A stretch of DNA of 52,008 bases from DATIHQ01 sp035480535 (GTDB lineage: Bacteria; Chlamydiota; Chlamydiia; Chlamydiales; SM23-39): assembly GCA_035480535.1 (NCBI GenBank), contig DATIHQ010000024.1, forward strand, positions 1 to 52,008. The letters run 5' to 3'. Below the pieces are notes generated by a model. The model made no database searches and had not been told where the DNA came from. It was given only the letters and a program-made list of their open reading frames with translations. Of the stretch, positions 8,344 to 16,793 are shown piece after piece. How positions within the stretch are numbered: the stretch's first letter is position 1; the number at the start of each line of letters is the position of its first letter. The position numbers and the translations under genes were made by a program.

Positions 8344-9383
8344 TCAAGAGAAAAGGGGTGTAAGTCTTCGGGCACCGCCTGTTTCAAATGAGCGGGATCG
8401 AAACCATAGTGTTTGCGTAGTTTTTCGAGATACTGCTGCGACTGTTGAGCAACTGCTTTTTCGAGCAGATGATTTCGGAGTTCATTGGACATTGTATCAA
8501 AAGCAGGTGCAGGATGATCCTCTTTTTGAACGAGATAGAAAATACGATAGACTGTTTTTTTATCGACGCGGCTCAATTGAAAGGATGGCTTGCTATAAGT
8601 GCCAGGATTCAAAGGCGATAGAGAAGCTCTATGCACTTCAGAGAGATCTTTATCTGCTGCGACATATTCTTGGGAGAGCTGTACAGAGACAGTTGGAGTT
8701 TCAAACTGTTTGAGCTTTTCAGCTAGCAGTTCTGGGCTTTGATTTTGGGGATTGGTTTGAATGAGGAATTGATAGAGTTCATCTGAAAGTTTTTCATCTG
8801 CCTGATCCGCTCGGATCGAGATGACGCGATAGGTCCATTCTTGAAAGGGAGGATTTTCTTTTAAATAGAGGCGGTAGGCTTGTCGGATGTCTTGAGGGGT
8901 GATATTTTGCATGGCTTTAGACTGGACGAACCACCAGCTCATCCGGTGGACAAACAATTCATCCTTTATCATTTTCCAAGTTTCATCGTAGGTAAGGCCA
9001 ATTTTATCTAAAGTGAGCATCACATTGGGGCCAAACCGTCTCTCCAGCTCTTCCCGGACTTCTCCATCTGTCAACTTCACTTCTTTATCCACTGCATCGG
9101 CCAGCATCAATTCATGATCGATCATTTCCATCAGAACGCGGCGCCAGCTCAGTTGATAAAATTGAAAACGGGCTTGATTCGATTCAACGAGCTGAGGGTA
9201 ATTTTGATGGAAGAGGAGATCCATTTTCTTTTTCACATCGATCATCGAGATCGTGCGCCCATTCACTTTCGCAAGAATGCTATTTTGAACTGCGATCTTT
9301 GATTCACTCGAAAAATCGACGTTGGGCATCGCTGCAGATAATGCCCCCGCACAGATGAGAAATAGAAAAAAAGTTTTATTCAT
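8340..9383 (-). CDS. Exported SurA-like chaperone/peptidyl-prolyl isomerase-like protein (CT355-like)
   Basis: A 347-aa protein with a signal peptide (NKTFFLFLICAGALSAA). It is followed by ILAKVNGRTISMIDVKKKMD, the typical opening of the SurA/PrsA N-terminal chaperone domain, and a helical region rich in charged residues. A recognisable parvulin domain is not obvious in the second half, so this may be a chaperone without isomerase activity. The ATG at 9383 is preferred. The frame opens further upstream with a TTG at 9401, but no good ribosome binding site separates the two. The gene lies between the RsmB-like methyltransferase (stop about 20 bases upstream) and rsmA, forming a minus-strand operon. 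Confidence 0.75.
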   Translation of the reverse strand: MNKTFFLFLICAGALSAAMPNVDFSSESKIAVQNSILAKVNGRTISMIDVKKKMDLLFHQNYPQLVESNQARFQFYQLSWRRVLMEMIDHELMLADAVDKEVKLTDGEVREELERRFGPNVMLTLDKIGLTYDETWKMIKDELFVHRMSWWFVQSKAMQNITPQDIRQAYRLYLKENPPFQEWTYRVISIRADQADEKLSDELYQFLIQTNPQNQSPELLAEKLKQFETPTVSVQLSQEYVAADKDLSEVHRASLSPLNPGTYSKPSFQLSRVDKKTVYRIFYLVQKEDHPAPAFDTMSNELRNHLLEKAVAQQSQQYLEKLRKHYGFDPAHLKQAVPEDLHPFSLE

Positions 9384-9403
9384 AGACGACGATTGTACCA
9401 AGG

Positions 9404-10525
9404 TTAAATTTTTCTGAATAGTGCAGAATAAAAGCCATCCATTCCCCCCTCTTTAGGCAGAAGAGAGAGGGGTTCTCCTTCTAAAGCTAGAGGATGATGT
9501 TTTAAAAAATAGGTTGTCTGTTCTTGATTCTCTTCTGGCAATAGGCTGCAAGTGGCATAGACGAGGCGCCCCCCTGGTTTTAAAAATTCTACTGCCTGTT
9601 TCACGATTTCCCGCTGTTCTAAAACGAGCCGTTCTACCATGGCCGCATCGATTTTCCACTTTGCATCGGGGTTGCGGCGAAGAGTCCCCGTCCCAGTGCA
9701 GGGAACATCGGCGAGCACCCAGTTGACCTTGCCGCGGATTGCCGCTAGCTGCGGATGCCCAGGAATTAAGGTTTGTGCATTCTGGATTCCAGCGCGCTTC
9801 AATCGCTTGCTGGCTTCTTGTAAGACCCAGGGTCGAATATCATGGAGATAAATTTGCCCTTTTCCTTGCATAGCTGGAGCAAACGCGAGCGTTTTGCCGC
9901 CCGAGCCGCTGCAATAATCAAGGACATGTTCCCCTGGTTTACATTGGACAAGATTCGCAATGAGCTGACTTCCTTCATCCTGCATCTCAAAAAGACCCTC
10001 TTTAAATTCAGGAAGAGCGAATAAGGGAGATCTTTTTTTGAATTGAAGCCCAGCTGGGGCCTGCTCGCAAGGCGCCACCTCAAATTTTCCTTCAAAAATT
10101 CGGATCAGATCCTCTCGGGTCGTCTTCAATAAATTGGCGCGGATTGTGGTAGGCGCTGTTCCATTGAGGATATGGCAAAGAGAGCGAGTTTTTTCAGCGC
10201 CAAAAATAGCATAAAAACGTCCATAAAGAAATTCATTGACTCCAAGACGGGCCGGTTCTGGAATCGTCGGATCCTTTTGCCACTCGGCCATCTTCCGAAA
10301 GCAGAAGAGGCGCTCCTTTGGATCGGGGGAGGGGCAAAAATGGTCGATCATCGATTTCCAGCGGACCATGCCATAGAGAGTTTCCCCGATCGTTCTCCGG
10401 TCATGAGCGCCAATGCTTTTGTGATCGCGGAGATAGTGGCTCAAAGCGAGATCGAGCGGTTTCATCGAATCGGCGAAGAGGCGTAAAAAAGAAATGATAT
10501 GATGATCGCAATAGGAAAGTCTCAT
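9404..10525 (-). CDS. RsmB/Fmu-family rRNA (cytosine-C5) methyltransferase
   Basis: A 373-aa RNA m5C methyltransferase of the RsmB/NOP2 family. An N-terminal NusB-like helical region is followed by a SAM fold with VLDYCSGSGGKTLAFA near residue 209. The catalytic motif DVPCTGTGTLRRNPD near 284 and the second cysteine in VYATCSLLPEENQ near 336 are both intact. E. coli RsmB modifies C967 of 16S rRNA. The protein is somewhat short for RsmB (about 430), so the exact target is uncertain. The frame begins at 10525, but Met at 10465 (MKPLDLALSHYL) is a possible alternative. It corresponds to chlamydial fmu (CT553), here located beside rsmA. Confidence 0.85.
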   Translation of the reverse strand: MRLSYCDHHIISFLRLFADSMKPLDLALSHYLRDHKSIGAHDRRTIGETLYGMVRWKSMIDHFCPSPDPKERLFCFRKMAEWQKDPTIPEPARLGVNEFLYGRFYAIFGAEKTRSLCHILNGTAPTTIRANLLKTTREDLIRIFEGKFEVAPCEQAPAGLQFKKRSPLFALPEFKEGLFEMQDEGSQLIANLVQCKPGEHVLDYCSGSGGKTLAFAPAMQGKGQIYLHDIRPWVLQEASKRLKRAGIQNAQTLIPGHPQLAAIRGKVNWVLADVPCTGTGTLRRNPDAKWKIDAAMVERLVLEQREIVKQAVEFLKPGGRLVYATCSLLPEENQEQTTYFLKHHPLALEGEPLSLLPKEGGMDGFYSALFRKI

Positions 10526-10608
10526 GGGGGAACATTTTAGCCTTTTAAGTGCTCATAATCTAGAAAAATATGTGTAGTTTTGACATTCTTAAGATTTCCA
10601 GGAGTTTT

Positions 10609-11091
10609 ATGAAATTTATCCGCATGTTCACGATTGTTCTCGCCCGATTTTTTATCGGGTTGATCTTTTTAACCGCTGTGATTAGCAAAATATTGAATTG
10701 GCACGACACCGAAAAGTCATTGATGAATCAACTTTGCGAATGGCAGACCTATCTTGGGTTTTCCGAAGCGGCTCAAAATTGTTTAGCTATGGTAGCTCCT
10801 TGGACGCCCCTTCTTCTTATCACAGCTACCTTGTTCGAAATCATCGGTGGGCTCTTAGTCATTCTCGGCGTCAAAGAAAAATTGGGGGCTGCACTGCTTA
10901 TACTTTTTTTGATCCCAGTCACCCTCATCATGCATCCATTTTGGTTCGAACAAGGCCCCATGCAGGAAATGCAGACGATCATGTTCCTTAAAAATCTCGC
11001 CATTTTAGGAGGCCTTCTTTTGATTCTTGTATTTGGAGCTCAAGCGAAAGTAGGTGGGGGAGATCCTTTTCAAACGATCAAGTTGGGATAA
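10609..11091 (+). CDS. DoxX-family inner-membrane protein
   Basis: A 160-aa protein with four predicted membrane helices, starting at the ATG at 10609 behind a clear AGGAG ribosome binding site. The first helix contains RFFIGLIFLTAVISKI, followed by loops and LFEIIGGLLVILGVKEKLGA, the pattern of DoxX/DUF417-type membrane proteins. Their role is generally poorly defined (respiratory or redox-linked in some bacteria). The stop codon is directly followed by the ATG of lnt, with no gap, so the two are co-translated. No DoxX gene is familiar to me in human chlamydiae at this place. Confidence 0.8.
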   Translation: MKFIRMFTIVLARFFIGLIFLTAVISKILNWHDTEKSLMNQLCEWQTYLGFSEAAQNCLAMVAPWTPLLLITATLFEIIGGLLVILGVKEKLGAALLILFLIPVTLIMHPFWFEQGPMQEMQTIMFLKNLAILGGLLLILVFGAQAKVGGGDPFQTIKLG

Positions 11092-12702
11092 ATGCTATTC
11101 TGGCTGCTCTTTAGTTTTTTTCTCGTCGCTTTTGGCCAGCCAGCCTGGGTTCCTGGATTTGGACTATTTGCCGGCTGTTTAGGCTTTGCTCTCTTCTGGC
11201 GCTCCATGTTTTTTTTCCCCCGAGCTCGCGATCGCTTTCTCCTTGCAATTCTTTGGTTTGGAGCTGTCCAGGGAATTCAACTCTCTTGGATGACTTCGAC
11301 TCTCTACATGGGACCTTTGATCCTCTTTGTTTACCTTTTCCTATTGCTGGGGCTAGGCATTCAATTTGCATGTCTCTCTTTCCTGGTTCAGCCTCCCCTT
11401 GATTTCCGCCGTTGTTTAGCCATCGCAGGCGTCTGGGTTTGTTTTGAATGGGTCCGCCTCTACTTTCTTACTGGCTTTACATGGAATCCCGTAGGCCTGG
11501 CTTTAGTCGATTCTCCTCTTTCCCTTCAATGGGCCTCCCTCTTTGGAATCTATGGCCTTTCGTTTTGGGTCATTCTGGTCAATTTGACCGCCTTAAAAGC
11601 ATTTTTCCTAGAGAAAACCAAGCGGAACATTGCGATCTGGGCGTTTCTAGCTCTACTGCCCTATGGATACGGCTTCCTGCATTTACATTGGATCGAGCGA
11701 AGCCACCCCTCTTCTAAGAACCTATCCGTTGCACTCGTTCAAACTGGATTGCTACCCGAACAAAAAGATTATCAGAAGCGATATGCTCATGTTTTTATTC
11801 CTCCTCTTGAGCAGTGGGAAAGGATTTTACGTTGTCTGAAGGAAGAAAAAAAAGTTGATTTGATCGTATTACCCGAGGCATCTTTTCCCTATGGCGCTTA
11901 TCGAGACCTCTTTCCTTTCCATTTGGTAAAAGCTTTCTGGATCGACTTTTTTGGAGAGGAGGCTATCCGCGATTTTCCACCTATCCAAGCTCCCTTTGGA
12001 AATTCGCACAGCGTAAATAATACATTTCTGGCTCAAGCGCTGGCGAATCATTTTCAAGCCGATGTTATTTTAGGTCTAGACGATCATGATCTAAAAAAAG
12101 ATGCGAAATACAATGCGGCCTTTTATTTTTCTCCTCAAGGAAACAGTCCTGTCCGATATGAAAAAAGAGTTTTAGTTCCCGCCACCGAATATGTTCCTTT
12201 GAAAAGCTGGAAGTTCATCGCTCGTTTCCTCCGAGAGGAATTTGGAATTGGCGATGCGTTTGAACCGGGAACTGAGGTAAAAATTTTCCAAGCCTGTATC
12301 CCCATCGGTGTTTCAATTTGCATTGAAGAGATTTATTCTGGATTGACTCGCGATTTACGCAAATCAGGAGCTGAGCTTTTCGTGAATCTATCCAACGATG
12401 TTTGGTTCCCAAGCTCTCGACTTCCCCAACAACATTTTGACCATGGCCGAGTCCGCGCTGTTGAAAATGGCGTTTATATTGTGCGCGCTTGCAATACGGG
12501 GATCACTGGAGGCGTCGACTGTTTTGGCAGGCCATTGGCTTGCTTGCCTGTTTCGGAAACGAAAGCAGAAGCTCTCTATCTTTCTTTGCCGATCCGCTCT
12601 TACCACACTCTCTACACTTGGTGGGGAGATCAGGCGATTTTGGGATTCAGCGTCCTGTCGATCGCCTTTGGTTTCTTAGGCCGGAAGAAAAAGTTGCCCT
12701 AA
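11092..12702 (+). CDS. lnt: Apolipoprotein N-acyltransferase
   Basis: Lnt adds the third fatty acid to the N-terminal cysteine of lipoproteins in the inner membrane. The 536-aa protein has an N-terminal block of membrane helices (about residues 1-200), then a nitrilase domain in the periplasm and a C-terminal helix. The catalytic triad is visible: Glu in VLPEASFPYG (E262), Lys in YEKRVLVPATEYVP (K358) and Cys in VSICIEE (C410). Tyr of the usual ICYE is replaced by Ile. The gene begins one base after the doxX stop and matches chlamydial cutE/CT534, upstream of lpxC. Confidence 0.93.
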   Translation: MLFWLLFSFFLVAFGQPAWVPGFGLFAGCLGFALFWRSMFFFPRARDRFLLAILWFGAVQGIQLSWMTSTLYMGPLILFVYLFLLLGLGIQFACLSFLVQPPLDFRRCLAIAGVWVCFEWVRLYFLTGFTWNPVGLALVDSPLSLQWASLFGIYGLSFWVILVNLTALKAFFLEKTKRNIAIWAFLALLPYGYGFLHLHWIERSHPSSKNLSVALVQTGLLPEQKDYQKRYAHVFIPPLEQWERILRCLKEEKKVDLIVLPEASFPYGAYRDLFPFHLVKAFWIDFFGEEAIRDFPPIQAPFGNSHSVNNTFLAQALANHFQADVILGLDDHDLKKDAKYNAAFYFSPQGNSPVRYEKRVLVPATEYVPLKSWKFIARFLREEFGIGDAFEPGTEVKIFQACIPIGVSICIEEIYSGLTRDLRKSGAELFVNLSNDVWFPSSRLPQQHFDHGRVRAVENGVYIVRACNTGITGGVDCFGRPLACLPVSETKAEALYLSLPIRSYHTLYTWWGDQAILGFSVLSIAFGFLGRKKKLP

Positions 12703-12793
12703 ATCAAACTCTCGGTTAAGTTTCTAGCTAAATCCGACGTTCTCACCATGCTATTATACGGGGTATGTTTTGATATCTTCTGACTCTGCCGAG

Positions 12794-13636
12794 ATGCAGA
12801 AAACACTTTCGCGCAAAGCATCGGTTTCCGGAGTCGGTCTTTTTACAGGCGAAAAAGTTTCATTGACCCTTTGTCCTGCACCTGCAAATAGCGGAATTGT
12901 TTTCGAACGAGTGGATCTCCCCGGAAAACCTGAAATTCCAGCCCATCTCTCTTTTGTAAGAGAAGCTCCCCGATGCACAAGGCTTGCTTCAGAAAAGGGA
13001 AGCATTTTTATGGTCGAACATCTTCTTTCGGCTTTGTATTCAATGCAAGTCGATAATGTTCGAGTTGAAGTGCAGGGACCCGAAATTCCCGCGGGAGATG
13101 GAAGCGCCAAGATTTTTGTCGATTTGATTGAGAAAATTCAATTGAAATCATTGGGAATCCCGCGCCAGTATGCTCGGATTTCTCAACCTCTTTTTTGGTC
13201 TGAGGGCGAAGTCCATTTAATTGCATTGCCCTGTCCTGAATTTCGATTGAGTTACACCATGCATTATCCTCAGTCGACAGTTCTCCGCTCCCAGTATTAT
13301 TCTCTTTCTTTGAATCCGAAACGGTTTGTGGAAGAAATCGCCTCATGTCGCACATTTTCTCTTTACGAAGACATTCTCCCCTTTATTGAGAAGGGGATCA
13401 TTAAGGGAGGCGGACTTGAAAATGCGCTCATTATTAAAGGAGATCAAATTCTAAATCCTGAAGGAGCTCGTTTTCCGGATGAAATGGTTCGGCATAAAAT
13501 CCTCGATTTGATCGGAGATTTGGCTCTCATTGGAGCGCCCCTGCACGGTCATATCATTGCTGTTCGATCGGGTCATGCAAGCAATGTCGCGTTTGCGAAG
13601 CTCCTCGCAAAAACCGCAAATCTGGAGAGCTGTTAA
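12794..13636 (+). CDS. lpxC: UDP-3-O-acyl-N-acetylglucosamine deacetylase
   Basis: LpxC catalyses the committed step of lipid A synthesis, a zinc-dependent deacetylation in the cytosol. The 280-aa protein contains the first-domain motif SVSGVGLFTGE, the zinc-binding helix MVEHLLSAL, the AGDGSA loop, and the C-terminal KILDLIGDLALIGAPLHGHIIAVRSGH segment carrying further ligands and the catalytic His. The frame extends to a TTG at 12770, but family proteins start close to 'QRTLKRK', which fits the ATG at 12794. Its stop overlaps the fabZ start by one base (TAATG). The order lpxC-fabZ-lpxA is standard in chlamydiae. Confidence 0.95.
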   Translation: MQKTLSRKASVSGVGLFTGEKVSLTLCPAPANSGIVFERVDLPGKPEIPAHLSFVREAPRCTRLASEKGSIFMVEHLLSALYSMQVDNVRVEVQGPEIPAGDGSAKIFVDLIEKIQLKSLGIPRQYARISQPLFWSEGEVHLIALPCPEFRLSYTMHYPQSTVLRSQYYSLSLNPKRFVEEIASCRTFSLYEDILPFIEKGIIKGGGLENALIIKGDQILNPEGARFPDEMVRHKILDLIGDLALIGAPLHGHIIAVRSGHASNVAFAKLLAKTANLESC

Positions 13637-14091
13637 TGGCAGAGCGCACTTATATTTTTAATGCGAAAGAGATCGAAAAGATTTTACCCCATCGTTATCC
13701 ATTTCTCCTCGTCGACCGGGTTATTTATTTAAATTTAGAAGAGAATGAGATCATCGGGTTGAAAAACGTTACAGTCAATGAGCCCTTTTTCCAAGGTCAT
13801 TTTCCCGGTGTTCCAATTATGCCGGGCGTTTTGATTTTAGAAGCCTTAGCGCAAACGGGAGGCATCCTTGTGCATCAAAAAGGATATGACAAGAAAATCG
13901 CAGTCCTTTTGAATGTAACGAATGCAAAATTCCGCAAGCCTGTTTTACCCGGCGATGTGCTCCATTTGCATGCAAAAGGACTCCATGTGAGTGGAAATGG
14001 AGGGAAGATCAGTGCGAAAGCAATGATTGGGGATCTCCTCGCAGTTGAAGCGGAACTTAGTTTTGCCCTTGTAGATAAAGACCAATTGTAA
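13636..14091 (+). CDS. fabZ: (3R)-hydroxyacyl-[ACP] dehydratase
   Basis: FabZ removes water from 3-hydroxyacyl-ACP in fatty acid elongation. The 151-aa hot-dog-fold protein shows LPHRYPFLLVDRV with the catalytic His, and GHFPGVPIMPGVLILEALAQ with the catalytic Glu. It is translationally coupled to lpxC (one-base overlap) and lies 23 bases before lpxA. This places the enzyme that competes with LpxA for 3-hydroxyacyl-ACP in the same transcript as lipid A synthesis. Confidence 0.96.
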   Translation: MAERTYIFNAKEIEKILPHRYPFLLVDRVIYLNLEENEIIGLKNVTVNEPFFQGHFPGVPIMPGVLILEALAQTGGILVHQKGYDKKIAVLLNVTNAKFRKPVLPGDVLHLHAKGLHVSGNGGKISAKAMIGDLLAVEAELSFALVDKDQL

Positions 14092-14114
14092 AGCCAAATT
14101 GAACACGGATTTCC

Positions 14115-14951
14115 ATGTCTAACCAACACCCTCTTGCCGTTGTAGAACCCGGAGCCAAAATCGGTAAAAATGTCACAATCGAACCTTTTGCAGTTGTAAA
14201 AAAGACAGTGACCCTGCACGACAATGTAGTGATCAAATCGCATGCCTATATAGATGGGAATACCACCATTGGAGAAGGGACGATCATCTGGCCTAGCGCC
14301 AGCATCGGAACGAAAACGCAGGATCTCAAATTTCGCGGAGAGACGACCTATGTCGTCATCGGTAAAAATTGTGAAATTCGCGAATTTGTCACGATCAATG
14401 CTTCATGTCAGGAAAATTCAACTGTTCGAATTGGCGATCAATGCCTCATCATGGCTTATTGCCATGTAGCGCATAATTGTGAAATTGGAAACCGCGTTGT
14501 CATGTCCAATAGCGCCATGTTGGCCGGCCATGTAATCGTAGAGGATTGTGCCATCATTGGCGGAATGACCCCCGTCCATCAATTCTCCCGCATTGGGAGC
14601 TACGCGATGGTGGGAGGATTCAGTCGCGTTCCTCGCGATGTCCCCCCATTTACAGTCGGCGGCGGCTTTCCCTACAAGTTTGGCGGCATCAATATCATCG
14701 GTTTAAAGCGGCATAAATTTCCCTTGGAAGTGCGGATTGCTTTGAGCAAGGCCTTTAAAATTACCTACCGGTCGGGCCTTCGATTAGAGGAAGCGATTGC
14801 TCAAATTGAAAAAGAGATACAACCCCACAAAGAAGTTCTCCATTGGATTGAGTTTTGTAAATCCTCAAAAAGAGGATTGATCGGACTGGAAGGCATAACC
14901 CGCTCAGGCCATGTTCCCGGAGAACCTGAAGAGCAGTATTTCGAGGAATGA
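14115..14951 (+). CDS. lpxA: UDP-N-acetylglucosamine O-acyltransferase
   Basis: LpxA transfers a 3-hydroxyacyl chain to UDP-GlcNAc, the first step of lipid A. The 278-aa protein has the left-handed beta-helix built of hexapeptide repeats (residues 10-190, for example NVTIEPFAVV, TTIGEGTIIWPSASIG). The catalytic His lies in YCHVAHNCEIGN. A helical C-terminal domain follows. It is slightly longer than E. coli LpxA (262 aa). The last four bases (ATGA) overlap the start of fmt. Confidence 0.95.
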   Translation: MSNQHPLAVVEPGAKIGKNVTIEPFAVVKKTVTLHDNVVIKSHAYIDGNTTIGEGTIIWPSASIGTKTQDLKFRGETTYVVIGKNCEIREFVTINASCQENSTVRIGDQCLIMAYCHVAHNCEIGNRVVMSNSAMLAGHVIVEDCAIIGGMTPVHQFSRIGSYAMVGGFSRVPRDVPPFTVGGGFPYKFGGINIIGLKRHKFPLEVRIALSKAFKITYRSGLRLEEAIAQIEKEIQPHKEVLHWIEFCKSSKRGLIGLEGITRSGHVPGEPEEQYFEE

Positions 14952-15868
14952 AAATTGTCTTTTTCGGCACTCCCTATTTTGCAGCGGAAATTCTCGGCTA
15001 CCTATTTGAGCAGGGTGTCTCCATTGCAGCCATTGTCACGCAGCCTGATCGACCCAAAGGAAGGGCTCTACAACTCGCTCCTTCGCCTGTCAAATCGGTC
15101 GCTTTAGAAAAGGCCCCTCACATCCCCATCTTACAACCCGAAAAAGCCTCGAACGAAGCATTTCTTGCCGAACTTACTGCTTTGAAAGCAGATCTCTTTG
15201 TCGTCGTGGCCTATGGACAAATTCTTTCCCAAAAACTCCTTGACATTCCCCCTCTTGGGAGTATCAATGTCCATCCTAGCCTTCTCCCTAAGTTTAGGGG
15301 TGCAGCTCCTATCCACCGAACGCTGATGGAGGGGGAAACAGAAACGGGCGTTGCGATTCAAAAAATAGTTCGACAGCTCGACGCAGGGGATGTCATAGCG
15401 GTCGCAAAATTTGAAATTCCTATAGATATGACATTTGGGGAGTTGGAGGCCAAACTTTGCGAGATCGCAAAGCCGCTGCTTCTTTCCGTTCTTCAAAAAG
15501 GGATACCTCTAGGCACTCCCCAAGACCACAACTCGGCCACCTATGCATCAAAAATTGAATTGGAAGAGGGGGAAATCGACTGGACCCTCGATTCAAAATA
15601 TCTCCATAATCTCATCCGGGCCTTTTCCCCTCGTCCCGGGGCCTGGTGCTGGGTCCAATCTGGCCCCGAGAAAAAAAGATTGAAAGTCCTTCGTGCTCAA
15701 TGGCTTCCATCCTTGAAAGGAAAGCCGGGGGAGATCCTTTCTCCTTCTGATGCGGTCGTCGCCTGCGGTGAGGGGGCTCTAAAGCTTCTTCAAGTACAGC
15801 CAGAAGGGAAAAAAGCGATGGGCGGGGCCGACTGGCTGCGCGGTCAAAAGTCCATTATATTCAATTAA
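14948..15868 (+). CDS. fmt: Methionyl-tRNA formyltransferase
   Basis: Fmt formylates initiator Met-tRNA using 10-formyl-THF. The 306-aa protein begins with FFGTPYFAAEIL, carries the signature NVHPSLLPKFRGAAPIHRT with the catalytic Asn-His pair and a downstream Asp (DAGDVI), and ends in the OB-like C-terminal domain with SPRPGAW. It is coupled to lpxA through an ATGA overlap. In Chlamydia the next gene along is CT529 (Cap1), which matters for the two genes that follow here. Confidence 0.95.
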   Translation: MKIVFFGTPYFAAEILGYLFEQGVSIAAIVTQPDRPKGRALQLAPSPVKSVALEKAPHIPILQPEKASNEAFLAELTALKADLFVVVAYGQILSQKLLDIPPLGSINVHPSLLPKFRGAAPIHRTLMEGETETGVAIQKIVRQLDAGDVIAVAKFEIPIDMTFGELEAKLCEIAKPLLLSVLQKGIPLGTPQDHNSATYASKIELEEGEIDWTLDSKYLHNLIRAFSPRPGAWCWVQSGPEKKRLKVLRAQWLPSLKGKPGEILSPSDAVVACGEGALKLLQVQPEGKKAMGGADWLRGQKSIIFN

Positions 15869-15878
15869 TCTTACTATC

Positions 15879-15907
15879 TTTCCATTTAATTCAGGCTTAT
15901 TTATTAT
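15879..15907 (+). promoter_or_regulatory. Predicted promoter of the first Cap1-locus gene
   Basis: TTTCCA at 15879-15884, a 17-base spacer, then TATTAT at 15902-15907. The -10 box is one base from consensus; the -35 box matches four of six. The predicted start lies about 20 bases before the ATG at 15933. The same TATTAT box is used in front of the second paralog. Confidence 0.45.
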
Positions 15908-15932
15908 TTGTGATAAATAGGAAAAACTTTTT

Positions 15933-16721
15933 ATGGCTGAAATTGTAAATTTAAATATAGAACCCAATCCAGACGCGAAACTATCTGCTTTTCAGCATGT
16001 CAGTAAATTTACGACTACATCGATTGGCGCTCTTCGAACCATCCAAGCGACGAGGAATATTTGCCGAGGAGTGAACGCAACGCGTGAATTGGCAGGCAGG
16101 GCTCCTTCCAAGCAGCTAACTCAAATTGATTCAGCATTGGGGATTGGAATTTCTGCCCTTTCCATCCCTCGGATCCCATCTGTAACGCAAGATGCAATTA
16201 AATCAGTCGCTGATTTAGGCAAAAAAAGTTCAGTCCCTGGCGCTTTTAGACGAAAAATAATCAAAGCGACTCATGATATGGCCGATATGTTGGCGATTGA
16301 TTCCTATGCCGTAGCTCTTGCTACAAGCATTCCCGTTCTAAGAACAGTTGGCTCTACTTTCGATCTCGTGGCCGATGCTGCGGACATTGAAATTCATGGA
16401 GAAAACATCCTTAGATCAAAAAAACTCGAAAAAGCCATCGCTAAAGAAACCAACATGGAACCGGATGAAAAGAAACGCGCTCTGAAAACCAACCAAGAGA
16501 CGAAAAATTTCGATATAATGAAATTTGCCAAAGGCGTGCTTGCGACTCTTGCGGGTGTTTTGGGTCTTGTTGTCTTTGCAATGGGGGCTCCTCTTCTTCC
16601 AGCGATTATTTTTGCGATCATGGCTTTAGCAACTGTAACTCTTGCAATTTCCAGCCAGCTCTACAAACAGTCGCGGCCAAATCTATTGATCGATCACTCT
16701 GTTGTCCACGTAACCGCTTAG
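15933..16721 (+). CDS. Putative inclusion-membrane-like protein at the Cap1/CT529 locus (paralog 1)
   Basis: A 262-aa protein without a Sec signal peptide. It has a variable N-terminus, a conserved IPRIPSVT motif at residues 78-85, a VPGAFRRKI motif at about 101-109, a moderately hydrophobic helix (120-145), and a strong bilobed hydrophobic hairpin at about 200-240 with a turn MGAPLLPAI. Two closely spaced membrane helices are the hallmark of chlamydial Inc proteins, which are secreted by type III secretion into the inclusion membrane. The location between fmt and the rplC cluster is that of Cap1 (CT529), and the N-terminal half resembles Cap1 as I remember it (a segment following 'ALG' with LPGTVQSA). 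Homology is inferred; no alignment was run. A 282-aa paralog follows. Confidence 0.6.
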   Translation: MAEIVNLNIEPNPDAKLSAFQHVSKFTTTSIGALRTIQATRNICRGVNATRELAGRAPSKQLTQIDSALGIGISALSIPRIPSVTQDAIKSVADLGKKSSVPGAFRRKIIKATHDMADMLAIDSYAVALATSIPVLRTVGSTFDLVADAADIEIHGENILRSKKLEKAIAKETNMEPDEKKRALKTNQETKNFDIMKFAKGVLATLAGVLGLVVFAMGAPLLPAIIFAIMALATVTLAISSQLYKQSRPNLLIDHSVVHVTA

Positions 16722-16728
16722 ACATTTC

Positions 16729-16757
16729 TTTACATTAATGCCATGCGAACTTATTAT
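16729..16757 (+). promoter_or_regulatory. Predicted strong promoter of the second Cap1-locus gene
   Basis: TTTACA at 16729-16734, a 17-base spacer, then TATTAT at 16752-16757. Each box is one base from the sigma-70 consensus. The leader would be about 30 bases and contains an AAAGGTG ribosome binding site before the ATG at 16794. The second paralog can therefore be transcribed separately from the first. Confidence 0.6.
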
Positions 16758-16793
16758 GTTCCGCTTTGAAAAAACCGGAACCAAAGGTGATGT

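Noticed and set aside
10580..10610. TTGACA at 10580-10585 as a promoter for doxX
   Set aside because: A -10 box at correct distance would overlap the ATG at 10609, so it cannot serve this gene unless the transcript is leaderless.
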